NCBI RefSeq assembly: GCF_020889785.1
Contig: NZ_JACMYK010000007.1
Span: 1 to 64,000, forward strand
DNA length: 64,000 bases
Source: Bradyrhizobium acaciae
Lineage (GTDB): Bacteria > Pseudomonadota > Alphaproteobacteria > Rhizobiales > Xanthobacteraceae
Direction: 5' to 3'
Made by a program: the position numbers and the translations under genes. This document shows, piece by piece, positions 16,882 through 26,357 of the stretch. The notes below the pieces were generated by a model. The model did no database searches. It worked only from the letters and a program-made list of their open reading frames with translations, and had not been told where the DNA came from. The first letter of the stretch is position 1; the number at the start of each line of letters is the position of its first letter.

Positions 16882-17769
16882 CTAATTGGCCTTCTGCAGC
16901 GCGGCGGTCTGTTTGGCGAGCTGCTTGTCGAAATCCTGCTCGAGCCCGGTTACATAGGTGGCGTTCTCGCCGGGCTTGACGAACGGGTTCGGCGCGCCGT
17001 CCTTCATTTCGGCGCGCTTGGCCTGCATGTCGTAGACCTCCGGATGCGGCCCGAGCAGCACGTCGACCTTCATCGCCTTGACCTTGGCGAAGGTCGCGCG
17101 ATAGTCGTCGACGATGCCGGAATAGGTCGGACGGCCGACCAGCCGGTTCAGCGCCACCGTTCCGCTGCAGAAAAACAGTACGTTGCGTGTCTGGTTGCCG
17201 TCCTTGACCGTCATCTCCCAGCTGGTGCAGCCGGGCGAATGGCCGGGCGTCGTGTGCGCGGTCAGCGTCACGTCGCCGAGCGTGACCTTGTCGCCTTCCT
17301 TGACGGTGCGGTCGACCTTCACAGGCGTAAAGACGAGATCGACGTTGCTCTCGTCTCCGGGATAATAGCCGCCCTCGAGCAGCGGCTTGTCGCGCTCGCC
17401 GGCAATCATCTGCGCGCCGGTCTCCTGCTTGATCTCGGCAAAGCCGCCGGTGTGGTCGAGATGGGCGTGGGTGTTGAGGATGATCTTGATGTCGCCTTCC
17501 TTGAAGCCCAGCTTGGCGATGTTGTCCTTGATCATGCCGGTCGACTGCTGCATCGCCGTGTCCATCAGGATCAGCCCTTGCGACGTCTTGATGATGTAGA
17601 CCGCGATCCCGTCAGTGCCCACGTAGTAGATATTGTCGACCAGATCGAACGGTTCGAACGGCGCGGTCCATTTCTTCATGACGACGGCCATGAAATCCTT
17701 CAGCGTCTGTGCTTGCGCACCGGTTGCGATCAGCGCGAGCGCGCACAGCGCGGCTGCGATCGTCCTCAT
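16882..17769 (-). CDS. bla: subclass B3 metallo-beta-lactamase, BJP-1-like
   Basis: 295 residues. A signal peptide (IAAALCALALIATGAQAQ) exports it to the periplasm. The zinc motif is NTHAHLDHTGG (HxHxDH), with the further ligands in TPGHSPGCTSWEM and LLGPHPEVYDMQ. The whole sequence closely resembles, from memory, BJP-1, the B3 enzyme of Bradyrhizobium, including IDNIYYVGTDGIAVY-type segments. It is expected to hydrolyse beta-lactams such as carbapenems. No regulator or mobile element adjoins it, so it looks like a resident gene. Confidence 0.88.
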   Translation of the reverse strand: MRTIAAALCALALIATGAQAQTLKDFMAVVMKKWTAPFEPFDLVDNIYYVGTDGIAVYIIKTSQGLILMDTAMQQSTGMIKDNIAKLGFKEGDIKIILNTHAHLDHTGGFAEIKQETGAQMIAGERDKPLLEGGYYPGDESNVDLVFTPVKVDRTVKEGDKVTLGDVTLTAHTTPGHSPGCTSWEMTVKDGNQTRNVLFFCSGTVALNRLVGRPTYSGIVDDYRATFAKVKAMKVDVLLGPHPEVYDMQAKRAEMKDGAPNPFVKPGENATYVTGLEQDFDKQLAKQTAALQKAN

Positions 17770-17897
17770 GGTTGCCTCCCTGCTTGTTGTTGTTCGTGCA
17801 CGGTCCGCACTATGCGTGCTGGCAATGCTGGCCGCAAGCGGCGGAAGGCGAGCCGCCGGGGAGGCGGCCGTCCGTCCGGCGCATTCCTGTTCTGCGT

Positions 17898-18281
17898 TCA
17901 GCTTGCGTATTGCGCGATGCCGTGGCCGAACGACCAGTTCTCCTTGACGACCTCGACGAGGTTGATCACGACATCGTCGGGCCGCCCCTGCAACCGGCTC
18001 TGATAGTCGTCCACGATCCGCTTGTAGAACGCCTTCTTCATCTCGACCGTGCGCCCGGCGTTCATGGTGATCTGGATGAAGACGAGATCGTCGCTATAGG
18101 TGTTGCCCAGATAGTTGTCGGCGTAGTTCAGGTCGCCGCGGTCATGCTCGGTGATGACCTGAAACTTGTCGTTCTCGGGCACGTTGATCACCTCGCGCAT
18201 CGCCTTGTAGACGATCTCGCCCAGCGTCTTGCGATACTCGGCGGACTTGCCGCGCTTCAGGTCGATACGAACGAATGGCAT
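17898..18281 (-). CDS. tautomerase superfamily protein
   Basis: 127 residues beginning MPFVRIDLKRGKSAEY. The catalytic N-terminal Pro (after Met removal) and the beta-alpha-beta tautomerase layout are present. Duplicated-length members of this type act on unsaturated keto acids or halogenated acrylates. It lies 81 bases downstream of the HxlR regulator on the same strand and may share its transcript. The substrate cannot be told. Confidence 0.75.
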   Translation of the reverse strand: MPFVRIDLKRGKSAEYRKTLGEIVYKAMREVINVPENDKFQVITEHDRGDLNYADNYLGNTYSDDLVFIQITMNAGRTVEMKKAFYKRIVDDYQSRLQGRPDDVVINLVEVVKENWSFGHGIAQYAS

Positions 18282-18362
18282 GGTGGTCTCCTGTGTTGTG
18301 CGGGCGCGCCCCGCGTGATCGAGATCCTTCGGCAGTGTGACGGCGATCGGCGGCCCGAAGAA

Positions 18363-18872
18363 TCAGCGGCTCGCCTTGAAGGCGTCCCATCGTGCGTCGC
18401 GCTCCTTTTGATATTTGGCGGTCCGTTCTCCGACCATGTCTTCGCGACGGACCGGCTTGCCGCAGGATTCGCAGACCGGGCCTAGTCCGGCCGGCTTGCC
18501 ACAGGTGAGGTGCGTGTAGTTCATGGCGCGGCCTTCCCTGGGGGACTTGCACCAGGCCTCGCCCCAGGCGCGCAGCGCCATCAGCACCGGAAAGAACGCC
18601 TCGCCCTTCTCGGTGAGGTGATATTCGTGGCGCAGCGGACGCTTGTTGTAGACCCGCCGCGTCAGCAGCCCATCCGCCTCCAGCTTCTTCAGCCGCGCCG
18701 TGATCATTTGCGGCGTGCCCCCGGTCTGCGCCTGGATCTCCTCGAACCGATGATTTCGCGCGAACAGTTCACGCAGAACCAGTACGGTCCAGCGGTCGCC
18801 CACGACGGTTTCGGCGCGGGCGACAGGACAGAGCGTTTGGTCAGCCATGTTGTCCCTGATTTTCATCATCAC
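18363..18872 (-). CDS. HxlR-family transcriptional regulator with C-terminal Cys-rich tail
   Basis: Up to 169 residues. The winged helix is typical of HxlR: CPVARAETVVGDRWTVLVLRELF, GGTPQMITARLKKLEADGLL and YNKRPLRHEYHLTEKG. The Cys near the N-terminus (TLCPVA) is the position used for thiol redox sensing in some HxlR proteins such as YodB. An unusual C-terminal extension has LTCGKPAG and VCESCGK, which could bind zinc. The start may be the GTG/ATG cluster at 18866-18872 or ATG 18848. A perfect palindrome lies between it and the divergent VOC gene. Confidence 0.88.
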   Translation of the reverse strand: MMMKIRDNMADQTLCPVARAETVVGDRWTVLVLRELFARNHRFEEIQAQTGGTPQMITARLKKLEADGLLTRRVYNKRPLRHEYHLTEKGEAFFPVLMALRAWGEAWCKSPREGRAMNYTHLTCGKPAGLGPVCESCGKPVRREDMVGERTAKYQKERDARWDAFKASR

Positions 18873-18891
18873 GTTTTCTTCATCGGGCTTG

Positions 18892-18912
18892 TTACTATGA
18901 TTTTCATAGTAA
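18892..18912. promoter_or_regulatory. HxlR-type operator palindrome
   Basis: Perfect 9-bp inverted repeat, TTACTATGA and TCATAGTAA, separated by TTT. It lies 20 bases upstream of the HxlR gene and 70 bases upstream of the divergent VOC operon. The TACTAT core resembles known HxlR/YodB-type sites (from memory). Confidence 0.7.
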
Positions 18913-18982
18913 AATAGCGTATCACCACCGCGAATGCAATGGGGCCCACCGGCCCAACCGATCAGCGCAAAGGGAGCGAGCC

Positions 18983-19591
18983 ATGACCACGGAAAGCAAA
19001 GGCCAGGCAGCAGCGTCAGTCGATCTGAAGCTCGAGGTCGTCGTCATTCCCGTTTCGGACGTCGACCGCGCCAAGCGCTTTTACCAGGATCTCGGCTGGC
19101 GGCTTGATGCCGACTTCGTCAGGCCCGACGGCTCACGCGCGGTTCAGCTGACGCCTCCGGGTTCGCCGACCTCGATCCATCTCGGCTCGGGATCCGCGCT
19201 GCCACGCTTCCTGATCGTGAACGACATCGAGGCGGCGCGTGCCGAGCTGATCGCGCGAGGCGCCGATGTCAGCGAGGTGTTTCACCGCGGTCCGGAAGGC
19301 CGCATCAAGGGACCGGGTCCGCAGCGGCCGAGCTACGGCGCGCTCGCCACCTTCAACGATCCCGACGGCAATGTCTGGCTGCTGCAGCAGGTGACGCAGC
19401 GCCTGCCCGGGCGCGTCGACGGCAACAGCACGAACTTCTCCTCATCCGCGGATCTTGCGGCGGCGCTGCGCCGCGCAGCCATCGCCCATGGCGAGCACGA
19501 GAAGCGGACCGGCGGGCACGATGCAAACTGGCCCGATTGGTACGCCGACCACATCGTCCGCGAACAGGCCGGCAAGCCGCTGCCGGAGTGA
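18983..19591 (+). CDS. VOC (glyoxalase/bleomycin-resistance fold) protein
   Basis: 202 residues. The first 135 residues form a VOC fold (LEVVVIPVSDVDRAKRFYQDLGWRLDADF ... FNDPDGNVWLLQQV), which places metal ligands on two beta-alpha-beta-beta-beta modules. The tail of about 65 residues (LAAALRRAAIAHGEHEKRTG...WYADHIVREQAG) is helical and recurs in such proteins of rhizobia. AAAGGGAG precedes the ATG. It is the first gene of a likely four-gene operon opposite the HxlR regulator. The function is likely in handling reactive small molecules. Confidence 0.85.
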   Translation: MTTESKGQAAASVDLKLEVVVIPVSDVDRAKRFYQDLGWRLDADFVRPDGSRAVQLTPPGSPTSIHLGSGSALPRFLIVNDIEAARAELIARGADVSEVFHRGPEGRIKGPGPQRPSYGALATFNDPDGNVWLLQQVTQRLPGRVDGNSTNFSSSADLAAALRRAAIAHGEHEKRTGGHDANWPDWYADHIVREQAGKPLPE

Positions 19592-19648
19592 ACGAGCTGC
19601 GTCGTTGCAGCAAATCCAACCGGCCGCCTGATGGCCAGGGAGCGATCG

Positions 19649-20299
19649 ATGTCCGAGACCGTCTATCCACGCGAGCGAACCGCGCTGCTTCTCGTCGACC
19701 CCTACAATGATTTCCTGTCCGAGGGCGGCAAGGTGTTTCCGCGCATCAAGCCGATCGCCGACGAGGTCGGGCTGCTCGACAACCTTCGCCGGCTCGATCG
19801 TGCAGTCCGGGCCGCCGGCATTCAGGTGGTCATCGTCCCGCACCGTCGCTGGGAGCCGGGTGACTATGAGGGCTGGGATCATCCCAATCCGAGCCAGCGC
19901 CTGATCATGCAGCGTCACAGTTTCGCGCGCGGCGAGTGGGGCGGGGAGTGGCATCCGGATTTTGCGCCCAAGCCCGGCGATCTGATCGCCGGGGAGCACT
20001 GGGGGCAGAGCGGCTTTGCCAATACCAATCTCGACTTCCTGTTGAAGCAAAAGGGCATCACGCATGTGATCGTGGTCGGGCTGCTGGCCAACACCTGCAT
20101 CGAATCGACCGCCCGCTTCGCGATGGAGCTCGGCTATCACGTGACGCTGGTGCGCGACGCCACCGCCGCCTTCTCGCACGACATGATGCACGCCGCGCAC
20201 GAGCTGAACGGCCCGACCTACGCCCATTCTATCCTGAAAACCACGGAGGCGATCGCGGCCTTGCCGGCGGCCTCCGCTTCCAGGGAGACAGTCAAATGA
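19649..20299 (+). CDS. cysteine hydrolase, isochorismatase-like family
   Basis: 216 residues. The catalytic triad is visible: Asp in TALLLVDPYNDFL, Lys in the central part, and Cys in HVIVVGLLANTCIEST. The family includes nicotinamidases, N-carbamoyl hydrolases and isochorismatases; substrate unknown. AGGGAG precedes the ATG at 19649, which is favoured over the ATG at 19631. The stop overlaps the next start as ATGA, indicating translational coupling. Confidence 0.85.
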   Translation: MSETVYPRERTALLLVDPYNDFLSEGGKVFPRIKPIADEVGLLDNLRRLDRAVRAAGIQVVIVPHRRWEPGDYEGWDHPNPSQRLIMQRHSFARGEWGGEWHPDFAPKPGDLIAGEHWGQSGFANTNLDFLLKQKGITHVIVVGLLANTCIESTARFAMELGYHVTLVRDATAAFSHDMMHAAHELNGPTYAHSILKTTEAIAALPAASASRETVK

Positions 20300-21669
20300 C
20301 CACGACATCGAATACAGCAGCTGCAATCGCGATCAGCCAACCGACGCCGGAAGCGATCGACCACGACAGACGCAAGCTGCTCACGGGCGCGGCGTTCGGC
20401 CTTGCCGCCGCCGCTGCCGCCAGCCTGTTCCCCTCGCATCCCGCCGCGGCAGCCGCCAATGATGCGATCCGCCCGTTCCGCATCGACTTCCCCGAGGAAG
20501 ACCTGGTCGACCTTCGCCGCCGCCTGGCGGCGACGCGATGGTCCGACAAGGAGACCGTCAACGACGACTCCCAGGGCGTCCCGCAGGCCATGCTGCGCGA
20601 TCTCGTCCGCTACTGGCAGACCGACTACGACTGGCGGAAAGTCGAGGCGCGGCTCAACGCCTTGCCGCAGTTCATCACCGAAATCGACGGGCTGGACATC
20701 CACTTCATTCACGTTCGCTCGAAGCACGACAACGCACTGCCGATGATCGTCACGCATGGCTGGCCCGGTTCGGTCATCGAGCAGATGAAGATCATCGATC
20801 CCCTGACCAATCCCACCGCGCATGGCGGCAGCGCGTCGGATGCGTTCCATCTCGTGATCCCGTCGATGCCGGGCTACGGTTTCTCCGGCAAGCCGACCGC
20901 GACGGGCTGGGATCCGCAGCGCATCGCGCGTGCCTGGGTCCAGTTGATGAAGCGGCTCGGCTACACGAAGTTCGTGGCGCAGGGCGGCGACTGGGGTTCG
21001 CCGGTCTCCAATGAAATGGCCAAGCTGGGTGCGCCGGAACTGCTCGGCATCCATGTCAACCTGCCCGGCGTCGTTCCGCCCGAGGTGTTCAAGGCGGTCG
21101 CGACCGGTGGCCCCGCGCCGGACAATCTGTCCGCAGAGGAGCGGCACGCGTTCGACCAGATCAAGCTTCAGTTCGCGAAGCGGCGCGCCTACGCGCAGAT
21201 CATGGGCACGCGCCCGCAGTCGCTTGCGGCGTTCGCGGATTCGCCGGCTGGCCTCGCCGCCTGGCTGCTCGACCACGGCGACGGCTATGCCCAGCCGGCC
21301 TCGGCGATGCAATCGGCCGTGCTCGGACATGCCGTCAACGGCCATTCCGCCGGTGCACTGACCCGCGACGACGTGCTCGACAACATCACGCTGTACTGGC
21401 TCACCAACAGCGCGATTTCCTCGGCACGCCTGTACTGGGAAAACAAGACCAATCTGTATCTGCCGGCCAATGTCACGATCCCCGCCGCCGTCACCGCGTT
21501 CCCCGGCGAGAGTTTTGTGGCGCCGCGCAGCTGGGCGGAAAAGGCCTATCACAAGTTGATCTACTTCCATCAGGCCGCAGCCGGCGGTCACTTCGCGGCG
21601 TGGGAGCAGCCCGACATCTTCAGCCGGGAGGTTCGCGACGCGTTCCGGCCGCTCCGCAAACTGATCTGA
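20296..21669 (+). CDS. epoxide hydrolase family protein with Tat-type leader
   Basis: 457 residues. A twin-arginine-like leader (DRRKLLTGAAFGLAAAAAAS) suggests export. The epoxide hydrolase N-terminal domain follows (FRIDFPEEDLVDLRRRLAATRW), then the alpha/beta-hydrolase core. That core has oxyanion motif THGWPGS, nucleophile Asp in QGGDWGSP, and His in AAAGGHFAAWEQP. It should open epoxides to diols. The start codon overlaps the preceding stop. The open frame extends upstream to 19936, but only from 20296 is it family-like. Confidence 0.88.
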   Translation: MTTTSNTAAAIAISQPTPEAIDHDRRKLLTGAAFGLAAAAAASLFPSHPAAAAANDAIRPFRIDFPEEDLVDLRRRLAATRWSDKETVNDDSQGVPQAMLRDLVRYWQTDYDWRKVEARLNALPQFITEIDGLDIHFIHVRSKHDNALPMIVTHGWPGSVIEQMKIIDPLTNPTAHGGSASDAFHLVIPSMPGYGFSGKPTATGWDPQRIARAWVQLMKRLGYTKFVAQGGDWGSPVSNEMAKLGAPELLGIHVNLPGVVPPEVFKAVATGGPAPDNLSAEERHAFDQIKLQFAKRRAYAQIMGTRPQSLAAFADSPAGLAAWLLDHGDGYAQPASAMQSAVLGHAVNGHSAGALTRDDVLDNITLYWLTNSAISSARLYWENKTNLYLPANVTIPAAVTAFPGESFVAPRSWAEKAYHKLIYFHQAAAGGHFAAWEQPDIFSREVRDAFRPLRKLI

Positions 21670-21696
21670 GAACGCACCCCAAAAGGAGTATCCATC

Positions 21697-21990
21697 ATGT
21701 CCAAGCTTGCACTCATCGCCACTGTCGAAGTCGCGCCGGAGAAGCGCGATCAGGTGCAGTCGCTGCTGTCGGCGCATGGCGCCCGCTCCCTCAGGGATGA
21801 GCCGGGCACGCTGCATTTCGAGATCTTGGTGCCGCGCGAGGATGCCGCGAAGCTCCTGATCTATGAGGTCTATCAGGACGACGCCGCATTCGAGGCGCAT
21901 CGCAATGCGCGGTCGATCACGCAGTTCCGCAAGGAGTCAGCAAGGCTCGGCGTCAAGATCAGCGCGACGCGGTGCACGCCGGCCGCCTAG
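21697..21990 (+). CDS. antibiotic biosynthesis monooxygenase (ABM) domain protein, YgiN-like
   Basis: 97 residues forming one dimeric alpha/beta-barrel ABM unit (MSKLALIATVEVAPEKRDQV ... LLIYEVYQDDAAFEAHRNARS). Relatives oxidise quinols or small aromatics without a bound cofactor. AAGGAG lies at good spacing. It is the last gene of the VOC-hydrolase-epoxide hydrolase set, with a 27-base gap. Confidence 0.85.
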   Translation: MSKLALIATVEVAPEKRDQVQSLLSAHGARSLRDEPGTLHFEILVPREDAAKLLIYEVYQDDAAFEAHRNARSITQFRKESARLGVKISATRCTPAA

Positions 21991-22011
21991 ACCTCCGGCG
22001 CGGGTGAAAGA

Positions 22012-23064
22012 TCAGACGATCTGACGCAGCAGGCTGATCAGGCGGCCGCACTCATCGTCCGTGCCGACCGTGATGCGCAGGAAATCTTCGATCCGCGGCT
22101 TCTGGAAATGCCGGACCAGGACGCCGCGCTCGCGCAGCTTCGCGGCCAGATCGGCGCCGCGATGGGCGCCATGGCGGGCGAACACAAAATTCGCCAGCGA
22201 CGGCAGCACCTCGAAGCCGAGTTCGGTGAGACCGCTGGTGAGCGCTTGGCGGCTCCTGATGATGCGTTGCCGCGTCTCATCAAACCACGCGTCGTCTTCG
22301 ATCGAGGCGACTGCACCTGCGATCGCAAAACAATCCAGCGGATAGGAGTTGAAGCTGTCCTTCACCCGCTCCAGCGCCTCGATCAGCGGGCGCTGGCCGA
22401 TGGCGAAGCCGACGCGCAGTCCTGCCAGCGCGCGCGACTTCGAGAGCGTCTGGATGACCAGCAGATTGTCGTGGCGCGCCACCAGCGGCACCGCGCTTTC
22501 GGCGCCGAAGTCGACATAGGCCTCATCGACCACCACCAGCCGGTCCGGTTGCTCGGTGACCAGCGCCTCGATCGCGGCGCGCGGCAGCGCGATGCCGGTC
22601 GGCGCGTTGGGATTGCACAGCAGGATGGCGCTGCCCGGCCGCCGGTAGTCGGCGAGGTCGATCCGCATCGCGGCATCGAGCGGCACCAATTCGTAGCTGA
22701 TGCCGTAGAGGCGGCAGTAGACCGGGTAAAAGCTGTAGGTGATGTCCGGGAACAGCAGCGGCGCGTCGTGCTTCAGCAGCGCCGGAAAGGTGTGAGCCAG
22801 CACCTCGTCCGAGCCGTTGCCGACGAATACCTCGTCCGCCGTGACGCCATGGCGCGCCGCGATTGCCTCGCGCAGGGCGGATGCGCGCGGATCCGGATAG
22901 AGCCGCAGGCGATCCGTCGTCGCTGTGATCGCCGCCACCGCGCGCGGCGACGGCGGGTAGGGATTCTCGTTGGTATTGAGCTTGATGAGGCCATCGATCT
23001 TCGGCTGCTCGCCGGGCACGTATGGCGACAGATTGTGGACGACCGAACTCCAGAAGCGACTCAT
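22012..23064 (-). CDS. hisC: histidinol-phosphate aminotransferase
   Basis: 350 residues, a standard class I/II PLP aminotransferase. [15 protein letters not shown] is the HisC N-terminal signature. The PLP lysine lies in [27 protein letters not shown] sequence is present as [11 protein letters not shown]. It converts imidazole-acetol phosphate to histidinol phosphate in histidine synthesis, or acts on aromatic amino acids. No other his gene adjoins, so it may be a second, specialised copy. The start is ATG 23062-23064. Confidence 0.9.
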   Translation of the reverse strand: MSRFWSSVVHNLSPYVPGEQPKIDGLIKLNTNENPYPPSPRAVAAITATTDRLRLYPDPRASALREAIAARHGVTADEVFVGNGSDEVLAHTFPALLKHDAPLLFPDITYSFYPVYCRLYGISYELVPLDAAMRIDLADYRRPGSAILLCNPNAPTGIALPRAAIEALVTEQPDRLVVVDEAYVDFGAESAVPLVARHDNLLVIQTLSKSRALAGLRVGFAIGQRPLIEALERVKDSFNSYPLDCFAIAGAVASIEDDAWFDETRQRIIRSRQALTSGLTELGFEVLPSLANFVFARHGAHRGADLAAKLRERGVLVRHFQKPRIEDFLRITVGTDDECGRLISLLRQIV

Positions 23065-23167
23065 GATCTGCGATCCAGGGATGAATGCGACCACAATACG
23101 GAATACAAGGCGCTGATGAAAGCGCCCCTTTAATCCTTGGCAGTCTGATGTGGGTCGCGCTCGCGGC

Positions 23168-24019
23168 CTACCAGGTCGCGGTGCCCTTCATGGTCGGCTG
23201 CCCCTCGGCATTCGCCGTCCACAGCTCCAGGCCGCCGTCCTTGTCGTTGGCATTGATCGAGAACTCGCTGCCTTCGAACAGCGGCTGCACACCGCGATAG
23301 GACAGCTTCTTCGGCGGCTTGCCGCCGCGCAGCTTGGCGGCGAGCTCGACGATGAAGGAAGCCTGTAGCGGGCCGTGGAAGATCAGCCCCGGATAGCCCT
23401 CCACCTTGGTGACGTAGTCGCGATCGTAATGGATGCGGTGGCCGTTGAAGGTCAGCGCCGAGTAACGGAACAGCAGCACCGGATCAGAGACGTGGCTCTC
23501 GCGATGCTGCGCGACCGGCGGAGGCGGCGCCTTGGCGGGCGCGGCGGCTGGCGTGCTCGTCATCTCGCGATAGACGATGTCCTGCCGCTCGCGGACCGCA
23601 AGCCCGCGCGACGTCGTCACCTCGTGATTGACCGAGACGAAGCACAGCGTGCCGGTCGAGCCCGACTTCACCGTGACGTCGGCAATGCGCGAGGTTCGCT
23701 TGGCCTCGTCGCCGATCCGCAAGCAGTCGAAGAATTCGAGCTCGCCGCCGGCCCACATCCGGCGCGGCAACGGCACCGGCGGCAGGAAGCCGCCGCGGGT
23801 TGGGTGGCCGTCCGGTCCGAGCTGCGACATCGGAAACACCGGCTGCGCCAGGCACCAATGCGTGGTCCACGGCGCGGCGTCGCCCGCCTTCGGCTCGCCG
23901 ATCTCCTGGAACAGCGTCGCGCGCAGCCCCATCACCAGGTACTTGGTGACGACGTCGGAAGCTTCGGTGGTCTTGCCAATCCACTGGCGGAGATGATCGA
24001 GGTCGAGTTTATCGGTCAT
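23168..24019 (-). CDS. MaoC-family acyl-CoA dehydratase (mesaconyl/itaconyl-CoA hydratase-like)
   Basis: 283 residues in a double-hotdog layout. An N-terminal FAS1-like dehydratase domain is followed by a C-terminal MaoC-like hotdog with [20 protein letters not shown] (the R-hydratase D/H site) and [15 protein letters not shown]. It should add or remove water on an enoyl-CoA. It lies 28 bases downstream of the CoA-transferase gene in an operon that starts with the acyl-CoA dehydrogenase. A Pro/Ala-rich linker joins the two halves. Confidence 0.85.
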   Translation of the reverse strand: MTDKLDLDHLRQWIGKTTEASDVVTKYLVMGLRATLFQEIGEPKAGDAAPWTTHWCLAQPVFPMSQLGPDGHPTRGGFLPPVPLPRRMWAGGELEFFDCLRIGDEAKRTSRIADVTVKSGSTGTLCFVSVNHEVTTSRGLAVRERQDIVYREMTSTPAAAPAKAPPPPVAQHRESHVSDPVLLFRYSALTFNGHRIHYDRDYVTKVEGYPGLIFHGPLQASFIVELAAKLRGGKPPKKLSYRGVQPLFEGSEFSINANDKDGGLELWTANAEGQPTMKGTATW

Positions 24020-24047
24020 GACTGTCTTGCCCGGGGCAGGAGGGATT

Positions 24048-25148
24048 TCAGGAACGTCCGGTGCGCTCGCCGATCGCGGGCACCTTGCCGTAGTGCCTGT
24101 CCTCGCCGACCACGATCGCGGCTGGCGCGGGATAGCTGACCTTGCCGTTCGGCGTGTCGACCTCGATGCGGCGCAGATGCGGATGCTTCGCGAGATCGTC
24201 CATGCTGTTGACCTCGGCGAACGCGATGTCGGCCTCGGCGAGCTTGGTCAGCAATTCCTCGCGCGTCAGTCTGCCGAAGCTGTCGCTGACGATTCCGTCG
24301 GTCAGCGCGCGGTTGCGTACGCGCTCCACCATGTTGGCAAAGCGCGGATCGTCGGGGAGGCCCGGCTGGCCCAGCACCTTGGCGCAGAGCGTCTTCCACT
24401 CGCGTTCGCTCTGGATCGAGATCAGGATCTCCTTGCCATCCTTGGAGCGGAACACGCCGTAGGGCGCGATCGAGGGATGGGCGAGGCCGATGCGTTTGGG
24501 CGACTTGCCGTCCTCGGCATTGAGCAGCGGCACGGTGAGCCAGTCGGCCATCACGTCGAACATCGAAATGCGGATGTCGGCACCCTGGCCGGTGCGGCCG
24601 CGGCCGATCAGCGCCTCGAGGATCGCGGCATGCGCGGTGGCGCCGGTCGCGACGTCGACGATCGACATGCCGACGCGCGAGGCGCCCTCGGGGCCGCCGG
24701 TGATCGAGGCAAGGCCGCTCTCGGCCTGGATCAGGAGATCATAGGCCTTGCGGTCGGCATAGGGGCCTGTATCGCCGTAGCCGGTGATCGTGCACATGAT
24801 CAGCTTCGGATACTCCTTGCGCAGCCGCTCGCGCGAGAAGCCGAGCTTGTCCATTGAGCCGGGCTTGAGGTTCTGCAGCAGCACGTCGGCGCCAGCGATC
24901 AGCGCCTCGAGCTGCGCGCGGCCTTCCTTGGTGGCGAGATCGACCACCGCGGAATCCTTGCCGCGATTGAGCCAGACGAAATAGCTGCTCTGGCCTTTCG
25001 CTGCAGCGTCGTAGCCGCGGGCGAAATCGCCCTCGGGCCGCTCGATCTTGATGACATGAGCCCCGGCATCGGCCAGGCGTGACGAGCAGAACGGCGCGGC
25101 AACCGCCTGTTCGACGGCGATGACGGTCAATCCCTCAAGCGGCAGCAT
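24048..25148 (-). CDS. CaiB/BaiF family CoA transferase (class III)
   Basis: 366 residues. LEGLTVIAVEQAVAAPFCSSRLADAGAHVIKIERPEGD is the class III signature. The catalytic Asp falls in YDLLIQAESGL-like sequence. It moves CoA between carboxylic acids. The ATG at 25146-25148 starts 11 bases after the acyl-CoA dehydrogenase stop; a TTG at 25161-25163 overlapping that stop (TTGA) is an alternative giving five more residues. Neither has a strong ribosome site, which fits coupling to the upstream gene. Confidence 0.88.
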   Translation of the reverse strand: MLPLEGLTVIAVEQAVAAPFCSSRLADAGAHVIKIERPEGDFARGYDAAAKGQSSYFVWLNRGKDSAVVDLATKEGRAQLEALIAGADVLLQNLKPGSMDKLGFSRERLRKEYPKLIMCTITGYGDTGPYADRKAYDLLIQAESGLASITGGPEGASRVGMSIVDVATGATAHAAILEALIGRGRTGQGADIRISMFDVMADWLTVPLLNAEDGKSPKRIGLAHPSIAPYGVFRSKDGKEILISIQSEREWKTLCAKVLGQPGLPDDPRFANMVERVRNRALTDGIVSDSFGRLTREELLTKLAEADIAFAEVNSMDDLAKHPHLRRIEVDTPNGKVSYPAPAAIVVGEDRHYGKVPAIGERTGRS

Positions 25149-25159
25149 GATCAGAGAAC

Positions 25160-26328
25160 TCAATAGGAGCGGGGCATACCGAGCACGTGCTCGGCGACGA
25201 ACGACAGGATCAGATTGGTCGAGATCGGCGCCACTTGGTAGAGCCGGGTTTCGCGGAACTTGCGCTCGACGTCGTATTCCTCGGCGAAGCCGAAGCCGCC
25301 GTGGGTCTGCACGCAGGCATTGGCCGCTTCCCAGGAGGCATCCGCCGCCAGCATCTTGGCCATGTTGGCCTCGGCGCCGCAGTCGAGCCCGGCTTCATAT
25401 TTGCGGGTGGCTTCCTTCACCATCAATTCCGCCGCGCGCATCGAGGCGTAGGCCTTCGCGATCGGGAACTGGATGCCTTGATTCTGGCCGATCGGCGGCC
25501 GAACACGCTGCGCTCCTTGGCGTAGTTCGTGGCCTTGGCGATGAACCACTTGGCATCGCCGACGCATTCGGCCGCGATCAGGATGCGCTCGGCATTCATG
25601 CCCGAGAGAATGTAGCGAAAACCCTTGCCTTCCTCGCCGATCAGGTTCTCCGCCGGCACCTTCATGTCGGTGAAGAACACTTCGGTCGTGGCATGGTTCA
25701 TCATGGTGCGGATCGGGCGGATCTCCAGACCCTTGCCCTTCACCTCGCGCATGTCGACGATGAACACCGAGAGCCCGTCGGTGCGCTTCTTCGACTGCTC
25801 CTTCGGTGTGGTGCGCGCGAGCAGGATCATCAGGTCGGAATATTCGGCGCGGCTGGTCCAGATCTTCTGGCCGTTGACGATGTAGTGGTCGCCCTCGCGG
25901 CGCGCGAAGGTCTTCAGCGAGGAGGTGTCGGTGCCGCTGGTCGGCTCGGTGACGCCGAACGCCTGCAACCGCAATTCGCCGGTCGCGACCTTCGGGAGAT
26001 ACTTCGCCTTCTGCGCGTCGTTGCCGTGCCGCAGCACCGTGCCCATCGTGTACATCTGCGCGTGGCAGCCGCCGCCATTGCAGCCGGCGCGCTGGATCTC
26101 TTCCAGGATCGCCGCCGCCGCAGACAGTTTCAGGCCTGCGCCGCCATATTCCTCCGGGATCAGGACCGAGAGATAGCCGGCCTCCGTCAGCGCATCGACG
26201 AATTCCTTCGGGTAGGCCATCTGGCGGTCGAGCTTCCGCCAGTATTCGCCGGGAAACTGCGCGCAGAGCTTTGCAACGGCGTCGCGGATGTCGGTGTGGT
26301 CGTCGGTGTGCTGATCGTGTGTGGTCAT
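25160..26328 (-). pseudogene. acyl-CoA dehydrogenase, frameshifted
   Basis: The N-terminal 275 or so residues (from ATG 26326-26328) and the C-terminal 115 residues both match the acyl-CoA dehydrogenase family, but in different frames. The family reading ...ERSVFGRPIGQNQGIQFPIA... is broken at about 25494-25499, where GGCCGCCGATCGG lacks one base. Upstream signatures are QAFGVTEPTSGTD and MMNHATTEVFF; downstream are VQTHGGFGFAEEYDVE and LILSFVAEHVLG. Restored length would be about 390 residues, the normal size. It heads an operon with the CoA transferase and MaoC genes. It is either a real lesion or a one-base sequencing error. Confidence 0.8.
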
Positions 26329-26357
26329 TGCTTCGTCTTGCCGAGAGGTTGCACCAA

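Noticed and set aside
20218..21900. 560-residue open frame on the minus strand
   Set aside because: Antisense of the epoxide hydrolase and ABM genes, which have clear motifs and ribosome sites.
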